The notes under the pieces were generated by a model. That model was not told the origin of the DNA, did no database searches, and saw nothing but the letters and a program-made list of their open reading frames with translations. The position numbers and the translations under genes are program-made. From Apophysomyces variabilis (taxonomy: Eukaryota; Mucoromycota; Mucoromycetes; Mucorales; Mucoraceae), in assembly GCA_002749535.1 (NCBI GenBank), contig MZZL01000387.1:141249-205248 (forward strand): DNA of 64,000 nucleotides. Reading direction: 5' to 3'. This document shows, piece after piece, positions 11,566 to 23,025 of this stretch; position 1 is the first letter of the stretch, and each line of letters begins with the position of its first letter.

Positions 11566-11900
11566 GATCACAAAAGATTGGATTGTCAGGGAATGAACGG
11601 TTATATCTTGTCATGGATAATGTACCCATCCATACACCAGTCAAGGTTAAGCAGTTGATTGAAGAAAGAGGATACAAAAGTCTCTATCTTCCTCTCTACT
11701 TCCCCTTTCTTAACCCAATAAAAGAGTTTTGGGCCAAAGTGAAGGCTAGGGTAAGAAGGGAGCCCTTACAAGTTGACGATAACCTTCAAGAGCGTATTGT
11801 TCAGGCAGCGCGAAAAGTAAAGCGCTCAGACTGTCAAGAATGGATCAGACACTCTGAGATGTTTTCCGTTAGATGCAAAAATAGAGAACCACTTCTTTAA
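11566..11900 (+). pseudogene. Truncated Tc1/mariner-type DDE transposase (C-terminal part)
   Basis: An open frame of about 111 codons matches the C-terminal part of a DDE-superfamily (IS630/Tc1-like) transposase. It has YLVMDNVPIHT with the second catalytic Asp, then YLPLYFPFLNPIKEFWAKVK with the final acidic residue (E of KEFW), and a C-terminal tail resembling fungal relatives. The first catalytic Asp and the DNA-binding domain are missing: no continuation is found in the 550 bp upstream. A pyrimidine-rich stretch ending CTTTCAG directly precedes the coding part, so it may have been an internal exon start. There is no start codon where expected. It is a dead fragment that marks this interval as repeat DNA. 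Confidence 0.85.
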
Positions 11901-12084
11901 ATAAACTCGTCTTACTGTGGTTTGAAATAAACTATCTCAGTAGATATTGAACATGGACACGACTTTACGCAAAGAAGGGTAGTCTGACCGCAAATATTTA
12001 TATTAATCATGCAGAAGTAGAAACACGCAGACAAATAGGGAAAAACACAGTAAATACCAGTAGTCCTCCTGCAGTCGCTTCGCT

Positions 12085-12118
12085 ATTTCCGTTACAGCCG
12101 CGTGCGGCTGCAGGAAAT
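12085..12118. repeat. Imperfect inverted repeat (hairpin) near the transposase fragment
   Basis: ATTTCC (12085-12090) and CAGCCG (12095-12100) are mirrored by CGGCTG (12105-12110) and GGAAAT (12113-12118) around a CGTG centre, giving two stacked 6-bp arms with small bulges. It lies 185 bp past the transposase fragment and could be a remnant of an element end. Confidence 0.5.
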
Positions 12119-12441
12119 GAAATTGTGGCGACGTCTAGCATATGTTCACGTTAACATAAGATATTGCTAAAAATGAAGTCCTCATATTAATGTAAGATAT
12201 TCAAGAGGAGTACTTAAGTGACTGATATGATATGGTGTTGGGAAATAAAGATGCACCAAGTAAGATAAATAGTCTAAAATGCGAAAGACGATCTGGAGAT
12301 ATAAGAACGTAAATAAGCCAGTATCGCTTGTGGGCAACAATTTCAGATAGGCAAAAGAAGAGCAGAATGAATGTTTGAAGCCTAGGTATCTGCCTCGTAT
12401 AACATAGCTTCTGGACCTTGATCTCCCGTTAAAAAATTACA

Positions 12442-12840
12442 GAGCATAGGAATGGTTACTTCTGTTGGCAATAGAATATGTAACAAACAGAGATAAATTG
12501 ACAGTTTTCACTGAAGGTACATGCCTAGATGAGCAAAGCAGTAGTTCTCCATATAAGGATCCTATCATTGAGCAATCTCGTCATATACAAAACGAGTGGA
12601 GGTCAATCAGACAACATATTCAACTACTCGCTGCACCTTGCAAAGCACTTGACCATTCTCATTACTGCTGAAATTTTTACATGAATGCCTATTTAATGAT
12701 CTTCTTAATATTCTTCTACCCACTTATTGCAGCTCAACTTACTTGACCCTCACGTCAAGATTGCACCCACCTACCAAATTGCTACTGAGAGCAACTCGAC
12801 CCTTTGGGCCTTGTTGGAAAGCGTTAGACAATAACTCTAA
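12442..12840 (+). other. Coding-like segments of unknown identity
   Basis: Two stretches look coding but cannot be joined into a gene. The first, 12465-12671, is open for 68 codons with no ATG and ends in TGA. The second begins after a good acceptor (TTATTGCAG at about 12725-12733) and reads LDPHVKIAPTYQIATES, then TLWALLESVRQ and a stop near 12832, with codon choice like a well-expressed gene. No matching donor lies between them in the right phase. This may be the last exon of an uncharacterised or broken gene. I do not recognise the family. Confidence 0.3.
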
Positions 12841-14710
12841 CAAATCTATTCCTCTACTTCATTGCTGGACGTACTCTTTTCTCCTAACTAAAGACTTCTA
12901 TATATCAATTGAAGAGTACTACTGTCGAACCAGCTTCCACGAAACTGGTTGTAATACCGGCAGAATGTTTTTGCGCGCAAAAATTATTCGAAAATACAGT
13001 ATACTTATAGAGAGAAGAGAGATAGAGAGATTCTGTGGAAACTCAAGAAGGCTTCACCAAAGTCGCTCCGTGTTTATTCTTTCAATCGCCGGTGTTTTCG
13101 TTTGTTTTTCCGCCCTGAGCTTGCCGTTACTCAGGGAGAAACCAGATCAAAGTGCCGAGCTCGGAGAATAAAATTCAGAAACCTTCGCTTTATGCAACTG
13201 TGACAGGTGAGGTATTACCAAGGTTCTCTACCTCCAAGACAAGCACACAAATAGCAGCGCCATCGTGGCATAACCGATCCATGAAGCTAAAGCTACTTCA
13301 CTTCTATCAAACGGGTTCAGACCGTTTTGGCATGCGGAACGCGTTGTCCCAGTCTGGTGACACCTTCCAATATCCGTCTTTGTCTGTCTTCTGCAGTGGT
13401 CTTACAGGAGATTATTTTTGTTGCTGCAGACGACATGTGCAAATTCACTCTATGAAATTGAACTTCCAAGAAATTTTCAAGTATGCTAGTTGATTATTTT
13501 ACGTGCTGGAAGCATAGTACGAATAATATATGTCGAAATTCGCACATTCATGGTTGGCATAATCGAGCTAGTAAAGAAAATATGATCCACTGGATTGCGA
13601 CTTTGATTTTCATGCGTTGCAAGATCATATTTGGGAAATAACAGAATCGGAATGGTATGTTCCGGTGCTAATAGCATGTAATCGGTAAGGAAATAATTTT
13701 AAGACATCTTATCTTTAAGTGTTTGTCAGCACAACTAGACCAAGCACATACGAAATAAGGTATCGCATATACTCGCCATCCACCATGCAATCATCACGAT
13801 TTCGAACATGCAATGTGCTCCATGCGCATTGTGATGTATGTGTAACATCACAAAGGATTTGCCAAACTACCGAAACAGTCAATTTATGCATTCATGTTGG
13901 GCGTATCAGAACGCCCTCTTTAAATGAGCCGTAAATAAGTTCAGCTCAACATCCCACGGTTAGCCTGATGACGTTCACTGTTTATCAGTGATACAGTTCA
14001 CCTATCTCAACTACGTATAACCAAAAATATGACAGCTTCCCGTTCTGTTGCAAAGCACTCATTTTCTGACATGAGGGTGCATATCAGAAGAATAGGAGCA
14101 GGTCATATAAGCTATTATAATGCCAAATAAAAAACCTGTGCCGGTTTTTAGAAGCGATTAAAGTTTATCTATCGCACATCGTCCTTGTTCCTTTAACAAG
14201 AGAAAGGCAGTGTGTCACACGCAGAGGGAAGCAGAGATTTGATGACCCGTCCCTTGCTCAGGATTCGATTTGTTTTGTAAATTGGTCGTGCTAATTAATA
14301 CCAGCATGGATTCAATATGAATTGATTGAACATTTTTAAAAAGCTGGAGTTGATATTAATGTAGTGTTTGTGGTAGAGTACCCAGAACATGATAGAAGAG
14401 TTGTTTTGCCATGGATCGCGAGAAACAGAAAAGTATTGGTTAGATTATGTGGTATGAGGGTAAATACTTAGGGCGTAAACAAATTTTAACTTTACTCTTT
14501 CTTTCGAAGCATTGTATTTCCCGAAGAACTAGGGACAAAGCAGACAGAGAAACTTCCGATGTCAAAAAGCTTGGGAAACACCGAACCAATTAGAACATGT
14601 GTTATTGGGAAAATGACAACGGTAGTCCATTCTAAGTCTAAAAAGTAATGGCGTAAAGTTTATAACAAAGTTGTTCCGCACCGTGGTTGGATCCTACTTT
14701 TCTCAATCAA
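12841..14710. other. Intergenic or decayed DNA
   Basis: Several open frames of 60-140 codons (for example 12743-13171 and 13152-13493 plus) overlap one another and have no family motifs. No RNA gene or clear repeat is seen. Confidence 0.4.
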
Positions 14711-14718
14711 TATAAGTA
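14711..14718 (+). promoter_or_regulatory. TATA-like box of the lectin gene
   Basis: TATAAGTA lies 64 nt before the ATG of the lectin-domain gene, in a plausible core promoter position. Confidence 0.45.
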
Positions 14719-14781
14719 TAGTGCCTCGTCTGCTCCGTTGCCTTTTTATCGGCGTGTATCCCTTCCTATTCTATCTTCATC

Positions 14782-15497
14782 ATGACTGAGTTTCCCACTG
14801 GCTGGTTTGTTATTCGTTCTGAGCTTAAAGGTTTGGTTGGGGATGTCAAGGATGGCTATACCAACGTAAAGTGGTTACTTTGATTATGCTTGTTCTTTCA
14901 TTACTTAAATACGACAATTACAGCCTGGCGACCCAAATAATCACTTGGCCGAAACAATCAGGGGACGACGGTAACCAGGTAATGGCTTTGATAGGTTAAT
15001 AGAAACTGTTTTTATTTACATTTTATTAGGTCTGGCGTTATAGCAACGGTTTCTTCATCAACAAGCGTTCTGGACTTGGTAAGTGATTAAAGCGAAATAT
15101 TCCGAGATGAAAGGCCCGAAACGTCTTATCTTTGTTCTTGAATGTAGTTCTCGGTATGACAGGTTGGATCGATTAATGACATAGGTGGGTATGCTGATTT
15201 CATTCCCGGGTGTTAGGCAGCTTTGGTGCCGGAGCTATTACTGCACAAGTCAAGCAAGATATTCCTCGGCAGGATGACTACGGATGTCTGGAAGGACTCT
15301 CGATCAAACCAATTGCATGGAATAGAAATCTGCAGCAGCAATGGGGATACGATAATGGTTATATGTTTTCGCATGCAGACACCAACCTTGTATTGGACGT
15401 CAATAAAGGTGCCACTAAGAGTGGGACTAACATTATCATCTACAGCCAAAAGAGTGGCGGCAGTGATAATCAGAAATGGAAACTTGAACCAATGTGA
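14782..15497 (+). CDS. Small ricin-B-type (beta-trefoil) lectin-domain protein
   Basis: Five exons, 14782-14870, 14924-14978, 15030-15078, 15148-15162 and 15217-15497, give 489 nt, 162 residues. The product is a single beta-trefoil domain of the ricin-B lectin fold: it has three Q-x-W type repeats, GNQVWRYSNG (about 47-56), QQQWGYDNG (about 108-116) and DNQKWKLEPM at the C-terminus, plus LVLDVNKGATKSG and IIIYSQKSGG. There is no signal peptide and no catalytic chain, so it is a lone carbohydrate-binding-type domain, probably cytosolic; sugar specificity cannot be read. The first donor is uncertain: GTAAAG at 14866 is the better consensus, but only the GTGGTT donor at 14871 keeps the frame. 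Exon 4 is a 15-nt microexon. AATAAA follows the stop directly (15498-15503). Confidence 0.8.
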
Positions 15498-15503
15498 AAT
15501 AAA

Positions 15504-16930
15504 ACCAAATGGACTCTTCGGAATCCGTTTTTTATTATTTGTTTACCCATCTATAAAATGAGAAGTTTTAGAGTATTATGATATTGTTGGAAAGAACTTA
15601 TGGATCCATTCTGAAATAAATTTGTTGGGATCTCCCACTTCCCGTTCTCAACTATGTCGAATATAAGTGGTCCGAAAAGGTTAAGTTCTTCCCTACTATA
15701 ATCCTTGCCTTGAAAGGTTCGTATAGCCGTCAAAGCAGACGTCGATCTTACCCTTACAGCATCAAGCAACAATTGTCAATGAATAACAGAGCTAAAGAGT
15801 GGAAAGCTGTTCCCATCTCTGGAAGGTGAGAGCATAGTAACATAAAGCATATTTAATCCCTCCAGAAACCAAAGCGAAAAGTCTCACAGATACATTCTAG
15901 CGTGCTCTTCTCCCTAAATAATCTCTTCTTTTCCTTCTTGACCATAACATCCGAATAATCGAGGGATGCTGGGTTTAACTTCGCCAACCAAGATCATGCG
16001 TTCCGTTTAATTCGATTTGTATGAATATTATTGCAAGCTAATCACCCTTTTTCGGTCAAAGCACTAAGATCTCCATTACGCATTATTAACCAGTCAATGA
16101 ACAGCTTTCACTCACTGTACCTGGTAGTTGGGGGTTTAATGGAGTTTCCTTTGCTTGACCGTTGGGATGTTGGGATAGCATTCCGCTTTTGTTATTTCCT
16201 TTCGATACAATCAGAGATTTTGTTGTTTCACACATTGCTCGTTAAATGCTGAAAACAGACTACTATAAATGTTGCACTACAAATTTTTGACAGGTATCTA
16301 GAATAAAGCAAAACCGAACAAAATATGCCAAATCTGCGGCATAGTAGTCTCAACCAAATGAAATGGCGCACACTTTTAAGACGCACTATATCTCTAACGC
16401 TGAAGTGTGTAAGGCCGATAATATAGGAAATTTAAAGGCAATGCCAAAGATCGTATGATAAGAAAATGACTATTAATCAGTCAACTGGAAGGATTCCCAA
16501 TACAAGCTCAAGCTGAAATGTTGGATAAGGGGATGTGCAAACGCCTTCACGCAGAAGCATTCAAAGATCGTTTAAAACGAATGATTGTTTGGTTGCGGAA
16601 TCCGATCGTTACTCTTTAAACAAGTTATAAACAAGACCTCGGAAAAGCTGCTTATCCTATCTAATATTCCGATAACATCTGGATGGCAAAATACGCCAAT
16701 GCTCGATATATCCGAGCAATTGTGATCAGCCTTTTTGATGCCTGATCTAGCGTAGCAGATCGAAGACAATTCTGATTTACAAGGATTTTTATCACAGAAT
16801 CACATACAATTCCTTCATACATACCGTATTTCCTATCCCCCTCTAACCGTTAGCAAAACACTGATAAACATAGTTTGTGGACTGGTATCGCAAAGTGATT
16901 AGAACTCGATCACAATGCTATCCGCAACGG
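15504..16930. other. Intergenic
   Basis: Frames of 65-73 codons occur on both strands (15551-15772 minus, 16031-16252 plus, 16572-16769 minus) but without motifs. The right end may contain the eroded N-terminal part of the transposon protein that becomes readable from about 16.93 kb. Confidence 0.4.
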
Positions 16931-18900
16931 GAGGCCTCATCTTCGTCATAAACACCGCGATCCGTTAATACGCCATCAATTTACGCAACATGTGGTCCAC
17001 AGATGTCCCGTTCTGGAAGATACTGGAGTACGTTTGCCGAATATTGTTACAGTTCCATTTTGCTCTGCATAGGGAGGCTAAATGGTATGAATGGCTGGAA
17101 AAAGCAAGAGCGGAAGCAAAGGCGAGAACAGAGCGGAACGGTCATATCAAGTATGAAAGCATGGGCTCTAAGCAATCAAAACACCATATTTGTTATAGTG
17201 TGAGGTAGTTCGTCTATGGTTTACTGAGATTTGGTTTTTGTGTAGCAAAACTCACAACAAGATTTGAACGCTACAGAAGAACAGGTATACCTCAGAAGAC
17301 CTCGTAATTGCCAAGCTAACCTACCCGATAGCTACTTGATTAGGATAGGCTTACAGAAGAAGCGGCTGTTAAAGTTATGGGATGCAGTAGTTCCGATTCT
17401 GAGGATGGCTGCGACGCACAAGTCCAAAATAGCGTTCTTGGATCTGACCAGCAGCAGCCACAGGCAGAAGAAAAAGAAAGTGAAAATCAACATTTGATAT
17501 ACCAAATGAAATAGCGAACTCGGACGGCGTTGTCTTTGCCCGCGAGATGATTGCAATGAAACCCAACTCAAAACATACGAAAGACAACAAGAATGGCTGA
17601 TCGGGCGCCTCAAGAGTGAAACAATTTCACTAGCAAGGTAAAAAAAAAAAAAAAGCTCCAAACATAGCGCGGAAAGCATCAAAGGCGCTATCTACTGATG
17701 ACAAGAATGACCTCTACCAATCGAAACAAAGGCGAAATTTGACAATGCGAGAGTCTTCAGATGTAAAGGCTCATTTTGCCAATGCAAGAACGCGCAAATA
17801 CTATTTATCGAAGGCAACAATTTATACTCAAAACAGCAGGTAAGTGATTTTTCTCTATGTAGGCAGAGGCAGGACGACGTAAGAGAGACATGCTACAAAA
17901 AAAAGGAAATGTGAGCTGAAGAAGCATAAGAAAGGAAAAGGCATGAAAACGAGTCCATCATTGGGCATGCCCAGCGTGAAGATGATGTGGATAACCTTGA
18001 CATCAAACATCTATATTCCAGGAGAAATATCGTGTTTGCGTGGACAGATTAAGGCGTGGTAACTATGACTAAAACCGTTCCCCTCAAAGAATGTTTCGAC
18101 GAATATGCAACCTAGCCCTGTAATATCTACCTGTAGTACTATAGGTTTAGGCGACATCCAGATGGTCGGATACAGAACTAGAAAACGCAGAAGGCGTGCG
18201 TTAAGGTCGCCTCTGATGAAAGAGCGTTCATCAAATCAAGCTGCCTAACAATTACTTCACAAGAAATCGTCCGCCTTGTATGTAGCGGAAGTGCAGATAC
18301 AGGCGTTGGCTCCATGATAAAGAGTTACAGTAAACGATGCAGTGCCAAATTATGACAACAGCATAGCCAAGATAGCCCTGTGGCCATGAGAAACGAAACA
18401 TTGCACATCGCAATTATGCTCTTATTGCTTTCATCGCTGTATCCATCCAAAAGCAATCGGAATAACCGATCGGGAAGGAGAAGAAAGTGTCCATCAATGG
18501 TGCATTACAATGTACTAATGCCAATTACCCCTCCCTCAAGTGTGGATACACGACCCGTAACAGGGATACGCAAGCTGCCCTATGCATTCTTTTGAGTGGG
18601 ATTCAACCTTACTCTCAAGCACGCGGAAGCCGTTTGCCACCTTTTGTCGTTACCAACCTGCCTATCACCTCAACCCTGACAAATCTTCACTTCTCTTCCA
18701 TCTGAGCAAAGTAAGGTTCTGCACCTTTCAAAATCCACCTGAAAACGTAACATGATGGGGAGTTGGGAGGGGACCAGCAGTCCATATTGATGGGCTTTAC
18801 TAGTCTGATTGCTAGTAAGACCATACTATACCTAAGCCAGATCCAGACTATGTACAGCAAAAGCGTGGCCTATTTTCTTTCAGTAGTGAGTATCCTGTTA
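16930..18900 (+). pseudogene. Decayed TnpB/Fanzor-like transposon protein (RuvC/zinc-ribbon type)
   Basis: No intact frame exists, but pieces in all three plus frames read as one protein in order. About 16985-17160: WKILEYVCRILLQFHFALHR then a charged helix. About 17520-17635: RRCLCPRDDC and LKTYERQQEWLIGRL. About 17655-17840: STDDKNDLYQSKQRRNL and FANARTRKYYLSKATIYT. About 18030-18110: VFAWTD, then a TAA at 18050-18052, then GVVTMTKTVPLKECFDEY. About 18290-18320: ADTGVGSMIKSY. About 18400-18440: CTSQLCSYCFHR, a zinc-knuckle of the TSQxC..C type. About 18490-18600, in another frame: INGALQCTN and GYTTRNRDTQAALCIL, which carries the RD..AA motif of RuvC-III. TSQ-C-x2-C followed by C...NRDxxAA is the arrangement of TnpB and eukaryotic Fanzor proteins. 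At least three frame changes and several stops show that it is dead. Confidence 0.7.
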
Positions 18901-18975
18901 CAGTACGAAGGTAAAACTCATGCTCCGTCAGTTTAAAGTCATCTAAATTCGTTAAGCGCAAAAGTAACGTTTTAA
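18848..18975 (+). repeat. 3-prime end of the decayed element (shared with 45387-45515)
   Basis: ACTATGTACAGCAAAAGCGTGG near the start and AGCGCAAAAGTAACGTTTTAAGT near the end both have close counterparts at 45387-45515, with looser similarity between (CCTGTTAC block). It follows the transposon relic and stops just before the TRIP4-like gene. Confidence 0.55.
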
Positions 18976-19029
18976 GTGGCGCCAAAACCTACAGCGGAAC
19001 CGCAGCATCAGACCCTTTTGGATTACCAC

Positions 19030-20694
19030 ATGGAACTGGAAGCTTGGGCAACCGAAAAGCTGAGCGTCTTCTTGGGATTCGATCCCGAAACACTGAGGAC
19101 TCAAGTCATGCCATATTTGATGAGCTTTTCTTCTGCAGAAGAATTGACAGAGCACTTAACCGTACGGCTTCGGTATATTTATGCTTAATGAGATCCCTAA
19201 CGTGAAAACCGATCATTAGGATATGTTGGGTACCAATGCAGACTCCTTGTCGTTTATCCAGGAATTTGCAACGCGACGTTTTCTCAGTAGTCGCTCACGC
19301 AAGACTAGTGAGGAGAAGAAGCCACTTGCTGCTACTATAACGCAAGAAGCTCCTTCACATTTTCCTTCTCTACCGAAATCAAGCATGAGCTCAGATTCTC
19401 AATGGCCTAGCAATATCAATGTATATATGAAGAATGCCGCGACTGGCGACGAATATTTCTCGAGGTAGGTAACTACGACAACAAAGGATTTCATATATTA
19501 AAACGTGTCGAACACAGCGGACGCAAACCTAAAAAGAACTCTAAGGCGGCTAAAGCCAAATCCTCCGAGAATCTAACGCAAACAGCAAAGCAAGCACAAT
19601 CGACGCTTGTATCTGATCGTTTGGAAAAGAAACCGAAGAAAAAGAATGACATGACATTAGAGGCTGCACTTAAGGAACTGGATATCAATGCATCCGGAAG
19701 CAAAGGCAAACGCAAGGTGTGTCAATGTCAGGGTGAGCTGATTCATTCAGTAATGCCAACAGTTATTGACGATATCGCTCAGCTACTAAACATCCTCTGC
19801 TTACTGTCGCGCCCAATTGCCTGAATTGCGGGAAAGTCATTTGCACGTTTGAAGGAGTTGGTCCATGTACCTTTTGCGGAACACCTGTTCTGTCCAAGGA
19901 ACAGCAGGTTATGTTAATTGCTGAAGCAAAGAAAAAGCGGTCGGAAGAAAAGCAAAGATTGCACCAACAGCAACAGCAACGACGCTCAAAAGCCGCCGCT
20001 ACCCCAATGGTGGGGTATGCGTCGAAAGTGAGCGGCGATTTCTCATCTCGTCATTTTGAAAGCGTATGGGATGATGCCCAAGAAGAAGACAGCCGGAGAC
20101 GAGCGGAAGAACACAAAGAAAAACTGCTAGAATTTCAGCGAACAAGTGCTAAACGAAGTACAGTCATTGGTAAGTTTGAACTCGTCATAAGAATTGTCCC
20201 ATCGATTGACGTCTGTATATCCAAAAGACCAAGCAACAGATTTCACTTTGCCAACGGATACATCTAATCCATGGCTGAGTCCTCAAGAGCGAGCACTCCA
20301 AATGAAAAAGCAACAGGCGAATCTGAAGCGGTTAGAGGCAGAGGGGCGGTCTCGCCGAAGGGTGATGACGATCGATGTCCAGACACGGCAAGTAAAAGTA
20401 GAAGAAGCTGAATTATTGTCATCCGAAAGTGAAGAAGAAGTTGCTGTTCCGTCTACAAAAAAACCGGAAAACGGCACTGATGAATCAAGTGGAACTTATG
20501 CCAACAATCCACTATTGAAGAATTTGCAGGGTCCGAAATTTATCAATAGGAAGCACAAAGAGAGCAAGGCACGCAACCGGAGGAAACAGCGTGTACAATA
20601 TGAAGACAAGGATTTTGTGGATTTAACCTTTGTCTCTAGTGTTGCTGATGAGCTTGATATTACTGTGGAACCAATGTCTTGCCTTGCCAAATAA
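19030..20694 (+). CDS. TRIP4/ASC-1 homologue, Rqt4-type ribosome quality-control trigger subunit
   Basis: Five exons, 19030-19161, 19220-19464, 19518-19732, 19783-20169 and 20228-20694, give 1446 nt, 481 residues. The N-terminus (MELEAWATEKLSVFLGFDP) matches the short helical N-terminal module of the family. The zf-C2HC5 zinc finger (about 194-236) reads VCQCQATKHPLLTVAPNC, then CGKVICTFEGVGPC and CGTPV; its codons span the third intron. The conserved block KLLEFQRTSAKRSTVIDDQ-like follows (about 305-330), with ID at a splice junction. Human TRIP4 has an extra C-terminal ASCH domain; it is absent here, as in yeast Rqt4. In the family this subunit joins the ASCC3/Slh1 helicase complex that splits collided ribosomes. 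A GTG upstream at 18976 is in frame but not needed. The gene begins immediately after a transposon-derived repeat. Confidence 0.88.
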
Positions 20695-21010
20695 TAGTAC
20701 AATAAAACTAAAAAATTTTCTTAGATGATGATAAAGATGACAAATTTTTATCATTATTCGAAGTTGCAGACTCTGCCAATATATGTTAAAAGAAAGAATT
20801 GGTTCAAGTGTCCTATCCTGCGTAAATTGATTTATTTTCGTGAGTTGTATGTAGCTTAAGGGATTCAATGTCATGAACATTTTGGCGTCTAGGGCGATCA
20901 ATGAGATGATTTCGTTTTCCGATCGAAACTCATCATTTTCTGTCTTTGAGGGACTGTCAATGTCGTCGCATTGTCCATCTCGGCGCCAGTTGGTGCTTAC
21001 CCTTTTCCGT

Positions 21011-22596
21011 ATGACACACACAGACGACAGCGACGACGATTACGCTACGGTTGTCGCAACTTCATGGGGTGATCAGAATGCAAGCAACCACGTACAGGAC
21101 GACAATGTTGGTGCGTGGCATACATTGGCCGATCCCGATGCAAAAATCGGCCCTGGTGGCCTAGGCAGCGGAAACTTGCATAGAAAGGGCCGCAACTACA
21201 TTCCTGTCAATGAAGACATTATAATAGAACAGCGAACAAAAGGACAAGTTTCGAAAGAAAAAATGACTCGCGTGCTGAAGGCTGCTATATCCCATACAGC
21301 GCCTAAACATCCCGTCAAACCAAAGAAGGTACCGAAAAAGACGGCTTTCACGCAAAAGAATCCATTTGTCCGGCCACACCCCGCAAAGCACGAACCGTCA
21401 AATCATCAAGTGACCATACTACGTCCTCCGCCAAAAAATAATGCATGGAGTCAAGCATTAAGCGAAGAACCATTCTGGGAAGGACAAGAAAAACTGAAAC
21501 GATCGCATCAAGTACTATACGATAACATCTTTGATCTTGCAGTGATTGAATGTTCTGGTTATAGGCATCGAAGGCTGCAACCACTCTACAGTCAAGACCA
21601 GAGGTACCTCAAGAATGGGAAGGGCAAACTACATCCTGGAATAGGCAGAACGGTTCAAAATATGAGGCAATAACTCCAAGGAACGATGTTAAATCTTCAT
21701 ATAACCATAGCGAGCCCTCTTGGGATAATAGCACATCATGGGATGAGGCTCAATCATGGGACAACGTAACACCACCATGGAACGACAGTAAATCGTTGTG
21801 GAATCATGACGATTCTTTTGTGGATAACAACAAGTCATCCTGGGGAGAAACCAAACTATCATGGGAAAATAACAAACCCTTAAAAAATCACGATAATTAT
21901 TCCTGGAGCGACAGCAGATCAACTCAAAATAGTGACCATTCTACATGGATCAAAGAAAAGCCGACATTTCGCGGAAAGAAGCCAGGGCATCGCGAGAAAC
22001 CATTTTGGAAGGGAGGGGAATCAACAGAGAAGCCGCCCAAATGGAGATCTCCATCCGGAGACAAATCGTACGGATCGGGTACCTGGACTGGCCAACATGA
22101 TATTCGCGATGCAACACCGAAAAGACCACAATACTTGCAAGATATGGATAAGGATGAATCGACAACACCGTATCCCTCCATTATGGATCGCCCACGAATA
22201 CTACGGCCTCCTCCAGGACTATTTAAGAATGCACTAGCCCAACTGGGGAAGGATAGCAATACCTTCCCTTTGTCAAAACCGCCCGGATTATCACCTATAC
22301 CTCTTAATCCAAGAGCACAACAACGAGAACAACATTCAAAGATAACAGCTTCAGCCGAACTACCCCACAACAACCCTGTAGTTATTACGATTAACATTGA
22401 ACTTGAATCGGGCAAGACTGTGCCCGTGAAAGTCCGCGAACGTGACGATCCTGAAGTCCTCGCTCGGTCATTTATTCAGGAGCATGAAATAAGTAACCCT
22501 GATATTACCAGCGCTTTGTTTGGTATATTCCGGAGCCAAAAGGACCTAGCAATTCAAAAGCGTAGTTGTCAAGCTCGTACGGATTCTTCTGTTTAA
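21011..22596 (+). CDS. Tryptophan-motif-rich protein with a small C-terminal globular domain, unknown function
   Basis: Exons 21011-21511 and 21565-22596 give 1533 nt, 510 residues from MTHTDDSDDDYATVV; an in-frame ATG at 20873 would add 46 residues of less typical composition. The protein is mostly polar and disordered and carries about 18 tryptophans in short spaced motifs: TSWGD, NAWSQ, PFWEG, EWEGQ, TSWNR, then a dense run around 225-300 with PSWDN, TSWDE, QSWDN, PPWND, SLWNH, SSWGE, LSWEN, YSWSD, then PFWKG and GTWTG. Single Trp flanked by small or acidic residues is how Argonaute-binding (GW/WG, AGO-hook) platforms look. A folded-looking C-terminus (about 430-495: ITINIELESGKTVPVKVRER, DDPEVLARSFIQEHEI) resembles the small ubiquitin-like/PFU-like segments of other proteins. 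I do not know a named orthologue. It lies 316 bp downstream of the TRIP4-like gene, same strand. Confidence 0.8.
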
Positions 22597-23025
22597 TTGC
22601 ACCACTGCATTTCCCTGTAAAAAATTGTTCTTTCTTTTCCCTTTTCCTTTGATCAACAATACATGGCTTCATAAACCTTTCTTTCAAAATGCACGCAATA
22701 TTGCATGGTACAATTCATGAATTGATACTTCTATCTCATTGAAGTTAGCATTGCATATTATATGTCAAAGACATAATATAACATGTAATTTGTCTGTGCC
22801 ACAAGGTATACCAAACAGCTGCAAGCTGTCACTCAGCGCGCAATTGAACCAAACGTTATCTGTGTTTAAATTGTCCATCTAGCGAAATACGACTGCGAAT
22901 CGCTTCTAACTCCTCCGTTACCCAAACCTCATTCACAGGAACCCATATTCTGGCAAAGTGCAAAGACCGACGTTCCTTTTTCTCTTTCACTTTGACACTT
23001 TGAAACGCGACTCGCGAATGGCATC
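22597..23025. other. Intergenic, promoter of the SWI1-like gene
   Basis: About 430 bp with no gene. A CTTTTTCTCTTTCAC tract lies 40 bp before the ATG. Confidence 0.4.

Noticed and set aside
12743..13493. Two long overlapping plus frames (142 and 113 codons)
   Set aside because: No domain motifs; the first runs in the wrong frame through the coding-like orphan exon, and neither has splice support.
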